In this document: piece by piece, positions 46,630 through 55,007 of the stretch
Layout: every line of letters begins with the position of its first letter
How positions within the stretch are numbered: the first letter of the stretch is position 1
From: Brevibacterium daeguense
GTDB taxonomy: Bacteria; Actinomycetota; Actinomycetes; Actinomycetales; Brevibacteriaceae
Assembly: GCF_021729135.1 (NCBI RefSeq)
Contig: NZ_JAJTWW010000008.1
Location: forward strand, 62,001 to 126,000
DNA length: 64,000 nt
Direction of reading: 5' to 3'
The notes under the pieces: model-generated
Database searches by the model: none
Seen by the model: only the letters and a program-made list of their open reading frames with translations
What the model was told of the DNA's origin: nothing
Made by a program: the position numbers and the translations under genes

Positions 46630-47421
46630 GTGGAGAGCATTCTCATCGCGTTCTCCTTCACAGTCCTGGCCGGTCTTGCGACTGGAGTCGGCGGACTGCT
46701 GGCGATCTTCGGCGGCACCTCGCGCCAGGTGCTCTCGGCGGCACTCGGGTTCTCGGCCGGGGTGATGGTCTACGTCTCGATGATCGAGATCCTGCCCAAG
46801 GCGGTGGGTTCCCTCCTCGAGGAGCGCAGCGAGTCCACATCCCACTGGCTCGCCGCTGCCGGGTTCTTCGCCGGAATCGCCCTCATCGCGATCATCGATC
46901 GATTCGTTCCCGAGTCCGTGAATCCGCACGAGCCCACCAGCACCGTCGACGAGGAGAAGCGCCGCGAGCACGCTCTGCTGCGAATGGGGACATTCACTGC
47001 GCTGGCGCTGGCCCTGCACAACTTCCCGGAGGGGTTCGCGACCTTCCTCGCCGCCCTCGACGACCCGCGGGTGGCGATCCCCATCGTGGTGGCCATCGCG
47101 ATCCACAACGTCCCGGAGGGCATCGCCGTCGCCGTTCCGGTCTACCATGCGACCGGCTCACGGATGAAAGCCCTCGGCTACTCGACCCTCTCCGGCCTGG
47201 CCGAACCGGCCGGCGCGCTCATCGGCTTCGCCATCCTGCAGCCCTTCATCACCCCGACCCTGTTCGGAATCGTCTTCGCCGCGGTCGCCGGAATCATGGT
47301 GTTCATCTCCTTCGACGAGCTGCTGCCGACGGCGGAGAAGTACGGCTACCACCACCATTCGGTCTACGGTCTCGTCGCGGGCATGGCGGTGATGGCCGTC
47401 AGCCTCCTCATCATGATGTGA
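46630..47421 (+). CDS. zupT: ZIP-family metal transporter ZupT
   Basis: 263-aa ZIP transporter (divalent metal import, typically Zn2+, Fe2+ or Mn2+). Eight helices are expected; the metal-binding motifs HNFPEG (mid-protein) and HNVPEG (following helix) form the binuclear site, with the acidic VPESVN loop. GTG start with AGGAGGG 7 nt upstream. Followed after 31 bp by a flavoprotein gene on the same strand. Confidence 0.95.
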   Translation: MESILIAFSFTVLAGLATGVGGLLAIFGGTSRQVLSAALGFSAGVMVYVSMIEILPKAVGSLLEERSESTSHWLAAAGFFAGIALIAIIDRFVPESVNPHEPTSTVDEEKRREHALLRMGTFTALALALHNFPEGFATFLAALDDPRVAIPIVVAIAIHNVPEGIAVAVPVYHATGSRMKALGYSTLSGLAEPAGALIGFAILQPFITPTLFGIVFAAVAGIMVFISFDELLPTAEKYGYHHHSVYGLVAGMAVMAVSLLIMM

Positions 47422-47452
47422 TCTCACCCAGCCCACGACCAGGGAGAAGCAG

Positions 47453-49099
47453 ATGGACACCGACGTCCTCGTCATCGGAACCGGACTCTCCGGCCTCGTC
47501 ACCGCCACCGAGGCGGCCGACGCCGGCGCCCGAGTACTCCTCCTCGACCAGGAGGGAGAGCAGGACCTCGGCGGGCAGGCGTACTGGTCCTTCGGCGGCC
47601 TCTTCCTCATCGACTCCCCCGAACAGCGCCGGATGGGTGTGCGCGACTCGTTCGAACTCGCACGTGCCGACTGGTTCGGCTCGGCCGCATTCGAGGAGCA
47701 CGACGTGTGGCCCCGCCGTTGGGCCGAGGCGTACCTCCGGTTCGCGCACGAGGAGAAGCGGGCGTGGCTGCGCTCGCTGGGCCACCGCTTCTTCCCGGTC
47801 GTCGGGTGGGCCGAGCGCGGCGACGGCACCGCGACCGGCCACGGCAACTCCGTGCCCCGCTTCCACATCACCTGGGGCACGGGACCCGGCGTCGTCGCCC
47901 CGTTCGTCGGCCGTCTGCGCCGCCTCATCGACGCCGGCAGGATCCGGGTGCTCTTCCGGCACCGCGTCGACGAGTTCCTCACTCTCGGCGATGCGGTCGT
48001 CGGAGCCCGAGGCGCACGCCTGGCTCCCGACAGCAGTCCGCGTGGCGCCGCCTCGACTCGCGAGGTGGTCGGCGAGTTCGAGTTCCGCGCGAGCACCGTG
48101 GTCATCGCCAGCGGCGGGATCGGCGCCGACCACGACAAGGTTCGAGCCAATTGGCCGGCGGACCTCGGCAGTCCCCCGCAGTCGATGGTCTCCGGGGTCC
48201 CCGAGTACGTCGACGGCCGGCTGCTTCCGATCGCCGAGTCGGTCGGAGGTCGGCTGATCAACACGACCCGGATGTGGCACTACACCGAGGGCATCCGCAA
48301 CTGGGATCCGGTCTGGCGCGGCCACGGCATCCGGATCCTGCCGGGACCGTCGTCCCTGTGGCTGGACGCCAACGGAAACCGGCTGCCGGTGCCGCTGTTC
48401 CCGGGCTTCGACACGCGGGCCACGCTCAAGCATCTGCGATCGACCGGCGCGGACCACTCCTGGTTCATCCTCAACCAGCGGATCATCGAGAAGGAGTTCG
48501 CGCTGTCCGGATCGGAGCAGAATCCCGACCTCACCGGCAGGAGCATCAGGGCCACGCTCGGCCGCGTGCGAAAGGGTGCGACCGCCCCGGTCGAGGCGTT
48601 CAAGACGCACGGCGAGGACTTCGTCGTCGCCGACTCCCTCGAGGATCTCGTCGCCGGCATGAACTCCCTGACCGACACGCCTCGACTGTCGCCGGCGGCA
48701 GTGCGCGATCTGATCGAGGCGCGTGACGCTCAAGTGGCCAACGAGTTCGGGAAGGACGCGCAGCTGCACGCGATCCGGCAGGCGCGGAATTTCCTCGGCG
48801 ACAAGCTCATCCGGGTGGCCCCTGTCCACCCGATCCTCGAACCGGCGGCCGGGCCGCTCATCGCGGTGCGGCTGCATATCCTCACCCGCAAGACGCTCGG
48901 CGGACTCCACACGGACCTCGACGCCCGAGTGCTCGATTCTGCAGGGCAGCCGGTGCCGGGTCTCTATGCGGCAGGAGAGGCGGCCGGTTTCGGCGGGGGC
49001 GGTATGCACGGCTTCAACTCGCTCGAAGGCACGTTTCTGGGCGGCTGTCTGTTCTCCGGCCGAGTGGCCGGCCGCGCCGCCGCAGCGGCAGCGCGGTGA
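47453..49099 (+). CDS. FAD-binding dehydrogenase (3-ketosteroid dehydrogenase-like)
   Basis: 548-aa flavoprotein of the fumarate-reductase/KsdD superfamily. The N-terminal FAD motif is LVIGTGLSGLVTATEAADAG, followed by GGQAYWSFGG. The C-terminal GLYAAGEAAGFGGGGMHG closes the FAD site. It probably acts as a dehydrogenase of steroid-like or organic-acid substrates, but the residues that define true Delta1-dehydrogenases were not verified. AGGGAGA lies 5 nt before the ATG. Same strand as zupT. Confidence 0.88.
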   Translation: MDTDVLVIGTGLSGLVTATEAADAGARVLLLDQEGEQDLGGQAYWSFGGLFLIDSPEQRRMGVRDSFELARADWFGSAAFEEHDVWPRRWAEAYLRFAHEEKRAWLRSLGHRFFPVVGWAERGDGTATGHGNSVPRFHITWGTGPGVVAPFVGRLRRLIDAGRIRVLFRHRVDEFLTLGDAVVGARGARLAPDSSPRGAASTREVVGEFEFRASTVVIASGGIGADHDKVRANWPADLGSPPQSMVSGVPEYVDGRLLPIAESVGGRLINTTRMWHYTEGIRNWDPVWRGHGIRILPGPSSLWLDANGNRLPVPLFPGFDTRATLKHLRSTGADHSWFILNQRIIEKEFALSGSEQNPDLTGRSIRATLGRVRKGATAPVEAFKTHGEDFVVADSLEDLVAGMNSLTDTPRLSPAAVRDLIEARDAQVANEFGKDAQLHAIRQARNFLGDKLIRVAPVHPILEPAAGPLIAVRLHILTRKTLGGLHTDLDARVLDSAGQPVPGLYAAGEAAGFGGGGMHGFNSLEGTFLGGCLFSGRVAGRAAAAAAR

Positions 49100-49129
49100 G
49101 AGGAACGGCAGCGCGATGGGACGACAGCC

Positions 49130-50092
49130 TCAGACGACCACCGACAGCGCGTGCGGCAGGAGGGTGACCTCCATCCGGACGACATCCGGGATCACGTCAC
49201 CGTCGAGCTGAACGGGAGCGGGCGCCTCGGGCTCGATCACAACCGCTTCGACCTGCCGGTAGGCCAGTGGTGCCGGGTCCCTGCGCAGCATTCCGAATCC
49301 CCGCAGTCCGACCTGCACCCAGTCCAGCGGAGTGCGTGCCGTGCAGATGAGCAGCTCCAGGTCACCCGAGGTCAGGTGGGCGCGGCGGAATACGCGGATC
49401 CCGGCCGGGATGCGGCCGGCGTTGCCGACGAGCGCGCTCCACACCCGGCCGTCGAACCGCCCGCTTGCCGCGGCGTCCCGAGGCGCCCCCGCCTGGTCCT
49501 GCTGCTCCTCGCCGACGGAAGTCGGCCGTCCCGTCCACGAGGCGCTCAGTCGATTCCCGGAGCTGCCGAGGCGGGGAATCCCGGCCACGGGGTACGACAG
49601 CCAGCCGGCCACGCGCTTGAGGCGGGGTGACATGGCCATCGCCGTGCGCGCGTCCTCCCCCATCCCGGCTGCGATCAGGAAGACGTCGTCGATGACGTGG
49701 CCGCGACGGTTCGTGAGCCGGACCCGGCCGACGTCGACTGCGCGGGTCGTGGATGCCAGGAGGCGGCGAGCACTCACAGATCCGGGCTGCAGCCCGAGAT
49801 TGAGCGCCAACAGGTTCGCCGTCCCCGCCGGGACGACGACCACGGGAACCGGCCGAACCCCGGCCAGCAGCCCGGCGGCGACCGCGCGGACAGTGCCGTC
49901 CCCGCCGATCACGACGAGGCGGGCCGCCCCGCCCGCCGATGCCCCCGCCGCCTGCGGACCGCCTTCGCGGACAGCGGTGGTGGGCTGGAGCGACCAGGCG
50001 ACTCCCGCGCGCTCGAGGACAGCGGTCACCTCGGCGACGCGCAGCGCCGAATCCCGATGGACGGGATTGACGATGATCACCCAGTGCTCCAC
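49130..50092 (-). CDS. Diacylglycerol kinase-family lipid kinase
   Basis: 320-aa DAGK/YegS-type kinase (catalytic fold PF00781) phosphorylating diacylglycerol or a related lipid. The nucleotide motif GGDGT is at 63-67 (VVIGGDGTVRAV), and PAGTANLLALNLG and AAGMGEDARTA follow. The Ala/Gly-rich stretch before GGDGT and a polar insert near 190-210 are unusual but the domain is full length. GTG start with GGGAGG 4 nt upstream. It starts 13 bp after the NlpC/P60 gene on the same strand and may be co-transcribed with it. Confidence 0.88.
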   Translation of the reverse strand: MEHWVIIVNPVHRDSALRVAEVTAVLERAGVAWSLQPTTAVREGGPQAAGASAGGAARLVVIGGDGTVRAVAAGLLAGVRPVPVVVVPAGTANLLALNLGLQPGSVSARRLLASTTRAVDVGRVRLTNRRGHVIDDVFLIAAGMGEDARTAMAMSPRLKRVAGWLSYPVAGIPRLGSSGNRLSASWTGRPTSVGEEQQDQAGAPRDAAASGRFDGRVWSALVGNAGRIPAGIRVFRRAHLTSGDLELLICTARTPLDWVQVGLRGFGMLRRDPAPLAYRQVEAVVIEPEAPAPVQLDGDVIPDVVRMEVTLLPHALSVVV

Positions 50093-50105
50093 CGCGCCTC
50101 CCGGC

Positions 50106-51191
50106 TCAGAGGTAACGCTGCGCCCCGGCGAACTGCTTGCCGCGGTCCCACTTCTTCCAGTCGACGATCTCGACGGACTTCGAGGCGTTGGGCGCGTGGA
50201 TCATCTTCCCGTGTCCGATGTACATGCCTACGTGGTGGACCGTGCCCCGGCCGCCGGTGCCCGCGAAGAAGATCAGGTCGCCGACCGCAAGGTCCTCGGC
50301 CGCGACAGACGCGCCGCCCTGCGACTGCGGGCCGGAATCCCGCGGGATCTCGATGCCGTGGGCGCGGAACACGGTGTAGGTGAAGCCCGAGCAGTCGAAG
50401 CCGTAGGCGGAGGTGCCGGCCCACAGGTATCGCAGATCGAGGAACTGCTCGGCAGTGGCGACGAGCTGGGAGGGTTTGGGAGCAGCGGGACCTTCGCCGG
50501 GTGCGTGGACGGCGACGTCCTCGGCGACTGCCCACGCCTTGGAGCCGTCGGGCAGAGCCACCCGAACCTCGTCACCGGCCTCCGCGAGCATCGGCAGCTC
50601 GGTGTTCATCGTCACCTGCTCGACCGCCTCGCCGCCGGGGTGGGCAGACAGCTCGGTGGTCTTCGCGGTCACGACGGCCGTTGGGCGCGAGTCCCTCGCC
50701 GTGTCGAAGCCCGGGTTCTCGACGAGCTGACGCGTGGGCACCCAGCCCGGGTAGCCGTGCTTCTCTCCCGGTGCGGACTGGCCGGCGACCGCGACCCGCG
50801 CCCAGTCGCCGTCGACGTCGAGAATGCGCACTTCGTCGGCGAAGAGCGCCTGGGTCTGCGTCTTCCCGGTGAGGCCGCGGCGCACCTCGGTGCCGGCCAG
50901 GTTCGAGTTCCACGAGCCGAGGTGGACCGGGTTCCCGAGAGCAGGTTCGTCGACCGACCGCGGCGAACTCGGCTTCGTCCACAGCGTCGCGACGGCGACG
51001 TCGACGAAAGCGGTGTCGCCTGCCTCCAGCCCTTCGCCGGGCTTGGCGGTGGGGATCGCTGTGGGTGTCCTGTCGGCCGCTCCCCCGGTGAGCCCCGGGA
51101 CCGCGTGGGCCGACACGGAGGCTCCGGCGAGCAGTCCGACGCCGAGAACGGCCGATGAGATGCCGCGGAGAATGGGCGTGCGTGCAGACAT
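50106..51191 (-). CDS. Secreted NlpC/P60 peptidoglycan hydrolase
   Basis: 361-aa secreted cell-wall endopeptidase. Signal peptide of about 30 residues, likely cut after AHA. Residues 55-230 contain two SH3-like wall-binding segments, and the NlpC/P60 domain (about 243-361) has catalytic Cys267 (FDCSGF), His319 or His320 (VHHVGMY) and His332 (MIHAPN). It likely cleaves D-Glu-diaminopimelate bonds in daughter-cell separation or wall remodelling. The promoter region is shared with the patatin gene and carries a 20-bp repeat. Confidence 0.92.
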   Translation of the reverse strand: MSARTPILRGISSAVLGVGLLAGASVSAHAVPGLTGGAADRTPTAIPTAKPGEGLEAGDTAFVDVAVATLWTKPSSPRSVDEPALGNPVHLGSWNSNLAGTEVRRGLTGKTQTQALFADEVRILDVDGDWARVAVAGQSAPGEKHGYPGWVPTRQLVENPGFDTARDSRPTAVVTAKTTELSAHPGGEAVEQVTMNTELPMLAEAGDEVRVALPDGSKAWAVAEDVAVHAPGEGPAAPKPSQLVATAEQFLDLRYLWAGTSAYGFDCSGFTYTVFRAHGIEIPRDSGPQSQGGASVAAEDLAVGDLIFFAGTGGRGTVHHVGMYIGHGKMIHAPNASKSVEIVDWKKWDRGKQFAGAQRYL

Positions 51192-51240
51192 ATCTTGTCC
51201 TTCCAGTGACCTGGTGGGAAGTGGGACAACAGGACACAGT

Positions 51241-51308
51241 GTAGCCGCGGAAGGACAGTGCAGCCGCCGGAAGGACTGTGCAGCAGTGGAAGGACAGCGC
51301 AGCCGCGG
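51241..51308. repeat. About 3.4 copies of a 19/20-bp repeat between the NlpC and patatin genes
   Basis: Units begin at 51241, 51261, 51281 and 51300, each with GCAGCCG-like and GGAAGGAC blocks. They lie 50-110 bp upstream of both divergent genes. Confidence 0.85.
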
Positions 51309-51339
51309 ACGCGACGCGGGGTGAGAAGGTGGCCCCGTG

Positions 51340-51345
51340 CAGAAT
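51340..51345 (+). promoter_or_regulatory. -10 element, leaderless patatin gene
   Basis: CAGAAT, 7 nt, ATG at 51353. It favours that start over 51344. Confidence 0.4.
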
Positions 51346-51352
51346 GGACGTC

Positions 51353-52261
51353 ATGACGTCAACCGCGAAGACCGAGGCTCCCGTCCAGCGCGTGACCGAC
51401 ACCGCTCTGATCTTCGAGGGCGGCGGCATGCGCGCTTCCCTGACCTCCGCAGTCGTGGTGGCCCTGCTCAAGGCGGGCATCCACTTCGACTACGTCGTCG
51501 GGATCTCGGCCGGCGCCTCGAACCTCGCCAACTACCTCTCGTGCGACCCGGTTCGGGCCCAGCGTTCCTTCGTGCACTTCGCCGCAGACCCGAAGTTCGG
51601 TGACATGCGCACCTTCCTCCGCGGGGACGGACTGTTCAATGCGCGCTACATCTATCAGGAGACCGGGCTGCCCGATCAGGCGCTTCCCTTCGACTGGGAG
51701 ACGTTCCGCGCGAATCCGGCGGAGTTCCGGATCGGCGCGTTCGCGGCAGAAACGGGTCGCGAGGTGTTCTTCAGCCGCGAGGACGTCCCGGAGATGGCCG
51801 ATCTGATGATCCGGGTGCGCGCCTCGTCGACGATGCCCGTGCTGATGCCGCCCGTGCGGATCGGCGACGAGACCTTCGTCGACGGGGCGCTCGGGGCGGA
51901 CGGCGGAATCGCACTCTCGCAGGCTGAAAAGGACGGCTGCGAGAAGTTCTTCGTCGTGCTGAGCCAGGAGCGCTCTTACATCAAGCAGCCGCAGCGCTTC
52001 CCCGGGTTCTACCGGCAGTACTTCCGCAGGCATCCCGCCATCGCCGACGCTCTCACCACTCGGTGGAAGCGCTACAACGACACCCGTGAACGGCTGTTCG
52101 AACTCGAGCGCGCAGGACGCGCCCACCTGTTCGTCCCGGAGGTCATGCCGGTGGGCAACGGCGAGCGGAGCCTGTCCAGGCTCGCGGCCAGTCACCGGCT
52201 GGGCCTGTCGCAGTCCCGCCGGGAGCTGCCCGCCTGGCGCGAGTTCCTCGGGCTGGCCTGA
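51353..52261 (+). CDS. Patatin-like phospholipase
   Basis: 302-aa patatin-fold lipid acyl hydrolase (RssA/YjjU type). Oxyanion loop GGGMR near residue 25, nucleophile Ser in GISAGAS and the catalytic Asp in VDGALG, so the Ser-Asp dyad is complete. It is cytosolic, without a signal peptide. Start at 51353 is based on a leaderless CAGAAT -10; ATG 51344 (three residues longer) cannot be excluded. Ends 7 bp before the convergent YchJ-like gene. Confidence 0.9.
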   Translation: MTSTAKTEAPVQRVTDTALIFEGGGMRASLTSAVVVALLKAGIHFDYVVGISAGASNLANYLSCDPVRAQRSFVHFAADPKFGDMRTFLRGDGLFNARYIYQETGLPDQALPFDWETFRANPAEFRIGAFAAETGREVFFSREDVPEMADLMIRVRASSTMPVLMPPVRIGDETFVDGALGADGGIALSQAEKDGCEKFFVVLSQERSYIKQPQRFPGFYRQYFRRHPAIADALTTRWKRYNDTRERLFELERAGRAHLFVPEVMPVGNGERSLSRLAASHRLGLSQSRRELPAWREFLGLA

Positions 52262-52272
52262 GCCGGGCTCAG
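52258..52272. terminator. Mini-hairpin spanning both convergent stop codons
   Basis: CTGAG, CCGGG, CTCAG: the patatin TGA and the YchJ-like stop lie in the two arms. Confidence 0.3.
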
Positions 52273-52670
52273 TCGTCCGCGGCTTCGAGGTACATCCAGC
52301 GTCCCGCCCGGCGGACGAAGACCGACCGCTCGCTGAGCCGGCCCGTTCCCGAGGCGTCCCGCCAGTCGGCCGTGAATGTCACGGTCCCCTCGGTGTCGTC
52401 CGGCCCTCCCCCGGAGGCGTCCTCGACGGTGAGGCCCAGCCATCTCGTCGTCGGATCCGACAGCCTCCCGCGCGGCCGGGTCCGCGGATGCCAGGTGCGG
52501 AACAGATGGTCGTCGTGGTGCAGGACGAAGGCGGTGTATCGGGAGCGCATGAGCGCCTCGGCCGTCTCCGGCCAGACAGTGCCGTCCAGCGCAGGTCCGC
52601 AGCAGTCGGCGAGGACGGCACCGGCGGGCAGCCCGCCGCAGGGACACGTGCCCGAGTGATCGGCGATCAT
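52269..52670 (-). CDS. YchJ family (UPF0225) zinc-binding protein
   Basis: 133-aa YchJ/UPF0225-type protein. N-terminal SEC-C-like zinc motif (CPCGG, then DCCGP, residues about 9-25), the LMRSRYTAFVLHH stretch (about 40-53) and a NTF2-like beta sheet ending FVRRAGRWMYLE. Function unknown in this class; SEC-C motifs bind zinc and often ribosomes or SecB. GAGGAGGA is 3 nt before the ATG. Divergent from a leaderless mini-ORF at 52705. Confidence 0.88.
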   Translation of the reverse strand: MIADHSGTCPCGGLPAGAVLADCCGPALDGTVWPETAEALMRSRYTAFVLHHDDHLFRTWHPRTRPRGRLSDPTTRWLGLTVEDASGGGPDDTEGTVTFTADWRDASGTGRLSERSVFVRRAGRWMYLEAADD

Positions 52671-52692
52671 CGTCCTCCTCGTTTCGGTCGTC

Positions 52693-52698
52693 TACGCT
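52693..52698 (+). promoter_or_regulatory. -10 element of a leaderless mini-ORF
   Basis: TACGCT, 6 nt, ATG at 52705. Confidence 0.5.
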
Positions 52699-52704
52699 GA
52701 CCCT

Positions 52705-52776
52705 ATGTCGACAACGCTCCGCAGCACGACCTGTCCCGAACCTCTCGGCACCCCTGCCGCTGGAGCCGTCCGATGA
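52705..52776 (+). CDS. 23-aa leaderless leader peptide coupled to the DUF808 gene
   Basis: ORF of 23 codons plus stop, starting MSTTLRSTTCPEP; its TGA (52774-52776) overlaps the DUF808 ATG (52773-52775) as ATGA. It begins exactly 6 nt after a TACGCT -10, so the transcript would start on its A. No ribosome-binding site precedes the DUF808 ATG, so that gene may depend on reinitiation. Sequence alone cannot show that the peptide is made. Confidence 0.4.
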   Translation: MSTTLRSTTCPEPLGTPAAGAVR

Positions 52777-53819
52777 GCGGCGGTCTGGTCGCTCTGCTCG
52801 ACGACGTCGCCGCCCTGGCACGGTTGGCGGCGGCGAGTGCGGATGATGTCGCAGCCGGCGCCGCCAAGGCCAGCGCGAAGGCAGCCGGAGTGGTGATCGA
52901 CGATGCCGCGGTGACTCCGCAGTACGTCCAGGGGGTCACTCCCAACCGGGAGCTGCCGATCATCAAGCGGATCGCGTTCGGCTCGGCGCGCAACAAACTC
53001 CTCATCATCCTGCCGGTGCTGCTGATCCTCAGCCAGTTCGTGCCCTGGATCCTGACGCCGATCCTGATGCTCGGCGGCACCTACCTGTGCTTCGAGGGCG
53101 CGGAGAAGGTCTGGGAGAAGCTGCGCGGCCATCACGCCGAGAAGGGCGAACCGGCTGTCGTCCGGGGCAAGACGGCCGAGGACGCGGTGGTCAAGGGCGC
53201 GATCACCACCGACTTCATCCTCAGCTGCGAGATCATGGTGATCTCCCTCAACGAGGTCGCCGACCAGGCGCTGCTCAGCCGCGCGATCATCCTCGTGGTG
53301 GTGGCGATCGGCATCACGGTGCTCGTCTACGGCGCAGTCGCCCTCATCGTGAAGATGGACGACATCGGCCTGGGCCTGACCCAGAAGGAATCAGCCGGGA
53401 AGCAGCGGTTCGGCAGACTCCTCGTCGCCGGCATGCCGCGGGTGCTCGACTTCATCTCGATCGTCGGCACCTTCGCCATGCTGTGGGTGGGCGGGCACAT
53501 CATCCTCGTCGGCCTCGACGAGCTCGGCTTCACCGTCTTCTACGACTTCGTCCATCTGCTGGAGGTGCCGGCAGCGGCGGTGCCGGTGGTCGGCGGTCTC
53601 CTCGGCTGGTTGGTCAACACCTTCTTCTCGCTGATCCTCGGCTTCATCTGGGGAAGCATCATCGTGGCGGTCCTCCATGTGCTCCCCTTCGGCCGGAAGC
53701 ACGAGCGCAGTGAGTCCGACACGGGCAGCGTGGCTGCCGGCAGTGGCGAGGCCGGCCCCGGGAGCACCGGATCCGGCAGGACCGGCGGGAGCACCGGGCG
53801 GCCGGACCACGCAGGCTGA
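52773..53819 (+). CDS. DUF808 family membrane protein
   Basis: 348-aa multi-pass membrane protein of the DUF808 (YedI) family, function unknown. The N-terminal cytosolic helix MSGGLVALLDDVAALAR and the ASAKAAGVVIDDAAVTPQYV stretch are typical; about six helices follow (around 75-97, 100-112, 170-190, 220-240, 255-275 and 280-300). An Ala/Gly/Ser/Thr-rich cytoplasmic tail follows. It has no ribosome-binding site of its own and overlaps an upstream mini-ORF by 4 bp, suggesting coupled translation. Confidence 0.88.
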   Translation: MSGGLVALLDDVAALARLAAASADDVAAGAAKASAKAAGVVIDDAAVTPQYVQGVTPNRELPIIKRIAFGSARNKLLIILPVLLILSQFVPWILTPILMLGGTYLCFEGAEKVWEKLRGHHAEKGEPAVVRGKTAEDAVVKGAITTDFILSCEIMVISLNEVADQALLSRAIILVVVAIGITVLVYGAVALIVKMDDIGLGLTQKESAGKQRFGRLLVAGMPRVLDFISIVGTFAMLWVGGHIILVGLDELGFTVFYDFVHLLEVPAAAVPVVGGLLGWLVNTFFSLILGFIWGSIIVAVLHVLPFGRKHERSESDTGSVAAGSGEAGPGSTGSGRTGGSTGRPDHAG

Positions 53820-53845
53820 CCCGAGCCGGATTCCATCCAGCGTTC

Positions 53846-54256
53846 TCAGCTCGAGGTCGCGCGAGCGCTGGCCCGCTGCAGGGCCTCGACCAGCTCCTCC
53901 TTGTTCATCTTCGATCGTCCCGCGATGTCGAGCTTCTTCGCCAGCCCGTAGAGATGCTCCTTCGACGCGTTGGCGTCGACGCCTCCGTAGGTGGGCGCAT
54001 CGTTGCGCCCGCCCTTCTCCGCACTCGGATCCGACGGGCCGGACTCGGATTTCTGCTCCCAGTGATCGCCGACCTTCTCATGAGTGTGCTTGACCGCCGC
54101 CCAAGCGGTGGCCGCGACCCGCGAAGGGTCGTCATACTGCTCCTCCGCGGAGTCGTAGGCCTTGGCGAAGGTGTCCTGCGCCTTCCGATCGGACTTCTTC
54201 AGAGTGTCGGGCAGCTCGCTCTGCTTCGCCCTGCCCGACTTGTTCGTCTTCGGCAT
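53846..54256 (-). CDS. Alternative: separate ChaB/Rho_N protein from an internal start
   Basis: 136-aa product beginning MPKTNKSGRAKQSELPDT. AAGGAG precedes the internal ATG at 54256 by about 6 nt, which is better than many starts in the window. It would give a normal-sized ChaB protein with a C-terminal Rho_N-like domain. Both products could coexist. Confidence 0.5.
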   Translation of the reverse strand: MPKTNKSGRAKQSELPDTLKKSDRKAQDTFAKAYDSAEEQYDDPSRVAATAWAAVKHTHEKVGDHWEQKSESGPSDPSAEKGGRNDAPTYGGVDANASKEHLYGLAKKLDIAGRSKMNKEELVEALQRASARATSS

Positions 54257-54874
54257 CACAGCTCTCCTTCTGCTCGTCCTGCAATCGTAGGAATCACCGA
54301 CTGCGGTGTACAGAGGCTCCTGACCAGGCACTGCAGCTCCTTCGTCCCAGACGAGCCGGCCGTCATCGCCGCGCCGCGCGCCCTCGCTGCCGGTGTGCGC
54401 AGTCAGCGCGCCGGTGTGCATGAGGTGGAGCACCTCGACGCCGGATTCCAGCAGGACGACGTCGGAGATCATGCGTCGATGGCAGCGCCACCACACGGCT
54501 TCCGAGCACATCACGGCCGTTCTGGTGCGGTGGACATCGGCGAGCAGGTCGGGCAGCGCGGCTCGGAAGTCCTCGGATCGGGTCCACGCGGCATAGCCGC
54601 GGAACGCCTTGACCCGCCACCAGGTGTCGGGCGACGCCTCGTCCTCGGCCTTGGTCAGGTTTCGCCGGCCGCCGAGGCGCTGGTCCCATCGGTATCCGAC
54701 GCCGAGTCTTTCGAGCAGATCCGGGATGGCGCCTCTGGCCGCGGCCTCGTTGGCCCGGCTGCCGGGAAAGCGCCGGACGTCGACGACGAGTTCGATGTCC
54801 GCACCGCGGACCAGTTCGCCGAGCTCGTCAGCGTCGAGGCGGCCATGACCGAAAGTCAGCAGCGGTGCCGGCAC
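53846..54874 (-). CDS. DUF488 protein fused in frame to ChaB and Rho_N-like domains
   Basis: One uninterrupted 342-codon frame. Residues about 1-190 are DUF488: GHGRLDADELGEL, DVRRFPGS, and the Cys-His signature CSEAVWWRCHRR (about 123-134). Residues 207-342 contain a ChaB domain (LPDTLKKSDRKAQDTF, then AWAAVKHTHEKVG) and a C-terminal Rho_N-like helix pair (SKEHLYGLAKKLDIAGRSKMNKEELVEAL). Either it is a true fusion, or two genes share a frame because no stop separates them: an AAGGAG site lies 6-7 nt before an internal ATG at 54256. GTG start with GGAGGGGGA upstream. ChaB-type proteins are usually separate short proteins. Confidence 0.72.
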   Translation of the reverse strand: MPAPLLTFGHGRLDADELGELVRGADIELVVDVRRFPGSRANEAAARGAIPDLLERLGVGYRWDQRLGGRRNLTKAEDEASPDTWWRVKAFRGYAAWTRSEDFRAALPDLLADVHRTRTAVMCSEAVWWRCHRRMISDVVLLESGVEVLHLMHTGALTAHTGSEGARRGDDGRLVWDEGAAVPGQEPLYTAVGDSYDCRTSRRRAVMPKTNKSGRAKQSELPDTLKKSDRKAQDTFAKAYDSAEEQYDDPSRVAATAWAAVKHTHEKVGDHWEQKSESGPSDPSAEKGGRNDAPTYGGVDANASKEHLYGLAKKLDIAGRSKMNKEELVEALQRASARATSS

Positions 54875-55007
54875 GGTGGCATCCCCCTCCTCGCACTGTC
54901 CCGCCTGGGCCCCTCCTCACCGGGGCCGGGCCCTTGGCAGGGTTGTCCGTCGAACGTAGCATGAGCGGCAGACCCGGTGCGGTGCACGCAGGCAGGAGGG
55001 CAGGACG

